This document shows, piece after piece, positions 5,433-6,102 of a stretch of DNA of 6,102 nucleotides. Under the pieces are notes generated by a model that saw nothing but the letters and a program-made list of their open reading frames with translations, was not told the DNA's origin and searched no databases. The stretch is from Chitinophagales bacterium (GTDB taxonomy: Bacteria > Bacteroidota > Bacteroidia > Chitinophagales > UBA2359), in assembly GCA_020629595.1 (NCBI GenBank), contig JAHDDA010000170.1, positions 1-6,102 of the forward strand, read 5' to 3'. The stretch's first letter is position 1; every line of letters starts with the position of its first letter. The position numbers and the translations under genes are program-made.

Positions 5433-6102
5433 ATGAAAAAAGTTTTATTCTTTTTTGCACTGTTGCTCTCTTGTACCTTCGTTACGATGGCACAGTGTGA
5501 TGTTGCAATTTCTGTAGTTGCTGAATGTGATTCAGATGCAGGAATTCAAACCAATGTTTACACTATAACTGGAGGTTCGGGTACTTACGCAGTAACAGGT
5601 GATTTTGTGGGTGAGAACGATGGAAGTCCAATTGTTTTAGAACACAATGATGGAGTTGTTGCAGCTATACAAGCTTTTGATGTTGCAGACATTACTTGTA
5701 GCGACTCTTATGAAGAAACAGTAAATTGTGCAAAAGCCGAAGAGTGTACATTGGCTATTGAAGTTTTGCAAGATTGTAATCAAGATTCAGGTGAACAAAC
5801 AAATACTTACATTATATCTGGTGGTTCAGGTTCTTACAATGTAAGTGGTGATGCAAATGAAGTAAATGATGGTACACCAATAGTTGTAACTTATGCCGAT
5901 GGTCAAAGTGCAAGTATAACTGTAACGGATGCTGCAGATTCGGCTTGTTCTGATTCTTATTTAGCTACGATCAACTGTGCAAAGCCATCAGAAGAATGTG
6001 CAATTTCAATAGAAGTAGTTCAAGATTGTGATCAAAACTCAGGTGAACAAACCAATACATATATAATATCTGGTGGTTCAGGTTCTTATAATGTAAGTGG
6101 AG
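5433..6102 (+). CDS. secreted acidic cysteine-patterned repeat protein (3' end outside window)
   Basis: The reading frame runs from ATG 5433 to the right edge (223 residues) without a stop. Residues 1-20 form a signal peptide (KK, hydrophobic 4-17, likely cleavage TMA|QC), so the product is exported. The rest is tandem repeats: 22-104, 105-188 and a partial third from 189. Each complete repeat has cysteines spaced C-x9-C-x56-C-x9-C (22, 32, 89, 99; 105, 115, 172, 182), and the third begins C189-x9-C199. Shared motifs are GGSGxY and, near the end of the unit, CSDSY and NCAK; ITVTDAAD precedes CSDSY in repeat 2. The GGSGxY and VTDA pattern resembles SprB-type and other Ig-like adhesin repeats of Bacteroidota, so a surface or secreted adhesin is the best guess. 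A type IX sorting domain would lie downstream, out of sight. The mature part has 33 Asp/Glu, two Lys and no Arg. The ATG follows an A-rich leader. Exact function is unknown. Confidence 0.88.
   Translation, partial: MKKVLFFFALLLSCTFVTMAQCDVAISVVAECDSDAGIQTNVYTITGGSGTYAVTGDFVGENDGSPIVLEHNDGVVAAIQAFDVADITCSDSYEETVNCAKAEECTLAIEVLQDCNQDSGEQTNTYIISGGSGSYNVSGDANEVNDGTPIVVTYADGQSASITVTDAADSACSDSYLATINCAKPSEECAISIEVVQDCDQNSGEQTNTYIISGGSGSYNVSG
5496..5744 (+). repeat. protein repeat unit 1 (83 codons, divergent)
   Basis: Encodes residues 22-104. It has all four cysteines at the shared spacing and the GGSGTY motif, but it differs from units 2 and 3 at many positions: in the segment 35-56 it matches unit 2 at 13 of 22 residues. 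It is one codon shorter than unit 2, in the linker after the last cysteine. Confidence 0.85.
5745..5996 (+). repeat. protein repeat unit 2 (84 codons)
   Basis: Encodes residues 105-188, with cysteines at 105, 115, 172 and 182. It includes the QDSGEQTNTYIISGGSGSY segment that recurs almost unchanged in unit 3. Confidence 0.88.
5997..6102 (+). repeat. protein repeat unit 3 (partial, cut by window edge)
   Basis: Encodes residues 189-223, with cysteines at 189 and 199. The 63 bases at 6039-6101 match 5787-5849 of unit 2 at 57 positions, and the encoded 21 residues are identical. The array presumably continues beyond the window. Confidence 0.85.

Noticed and set aside
5463..5474. Lipoprotein signal: LLSC at residues 11-14 of the repeat protein
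   Set aside because: It would leave a very short hydrophobic core, L at the -2 position is not typical, and TMA|QC at 18-22 is a standard cleavage site for exported Bacteroidota proteins. It is not fully excluded.

Overview
The window is strongly AT-rich and reads as chromosome of a Bacteroidota bacterium, most likely a Flavobacteriia-like lineage. Four things point that way: an FtsX-like permease next to a small DUF3098-type membrane protein, perfect TAnnTTTG (-7) promoter boxes just upstream of several ATGs, little sign of Shine-Dalgarno sequences, and a secreted repeat protein with GGSGxY motifs similar to SprB-type repeats. I cannot name a genus. No tRNA, rRNA, CRISPR array or insertion sequence is visible.

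Layout, left to right. A probable C-terminal tail of an upstream gene ends at 61. hemF (aerobic coproporphyrinogen III oxidase, 143-1045, +) has its own -7 box. A 190-base AT-rich gap follows, bounded by inverted heptad repeats. Then come an ftsX-like cell-division permease gene (1236-2111, +, GTG start) and a DUF3098-like two-helix membrane protein gene (2151-2393, +). These run tail to tail, with a 6-base overlap, into a GT-C-like polytopic membrane protein gene (2388-3842, -). tyrS (tyrosyl-tRNA synthetase, 3898-5169, -) lies upstream of that gene on the same strand. After a 263-base divergent intergenic region, a secreted, acidic, cysteine-patterned repeat protein starts at 5433 (+) and runs off the right edge.

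Functionally this is mostly housekeeping (heme synthesis, cell division, translation) with two accessory-looking genes: the membrane glycosyltransferase-like gene and the repeat-protein gene.

The two signals most worth following are these. First, a perfect 13-bp inverted repeat plus a 9-T tract has the form of a tyrS terminator, yet it contains the start codon of the next gene and has a perfect -7 box in its loop. Second, the terminal gene encodes tandem repeats of 83-84 residues with an exact C-x9-C-x56-C-x9-C pattern. Over the 21 codons where repeats 2 and 3 can be compared at their most similar stretch, they differ only at synonymous third positions.
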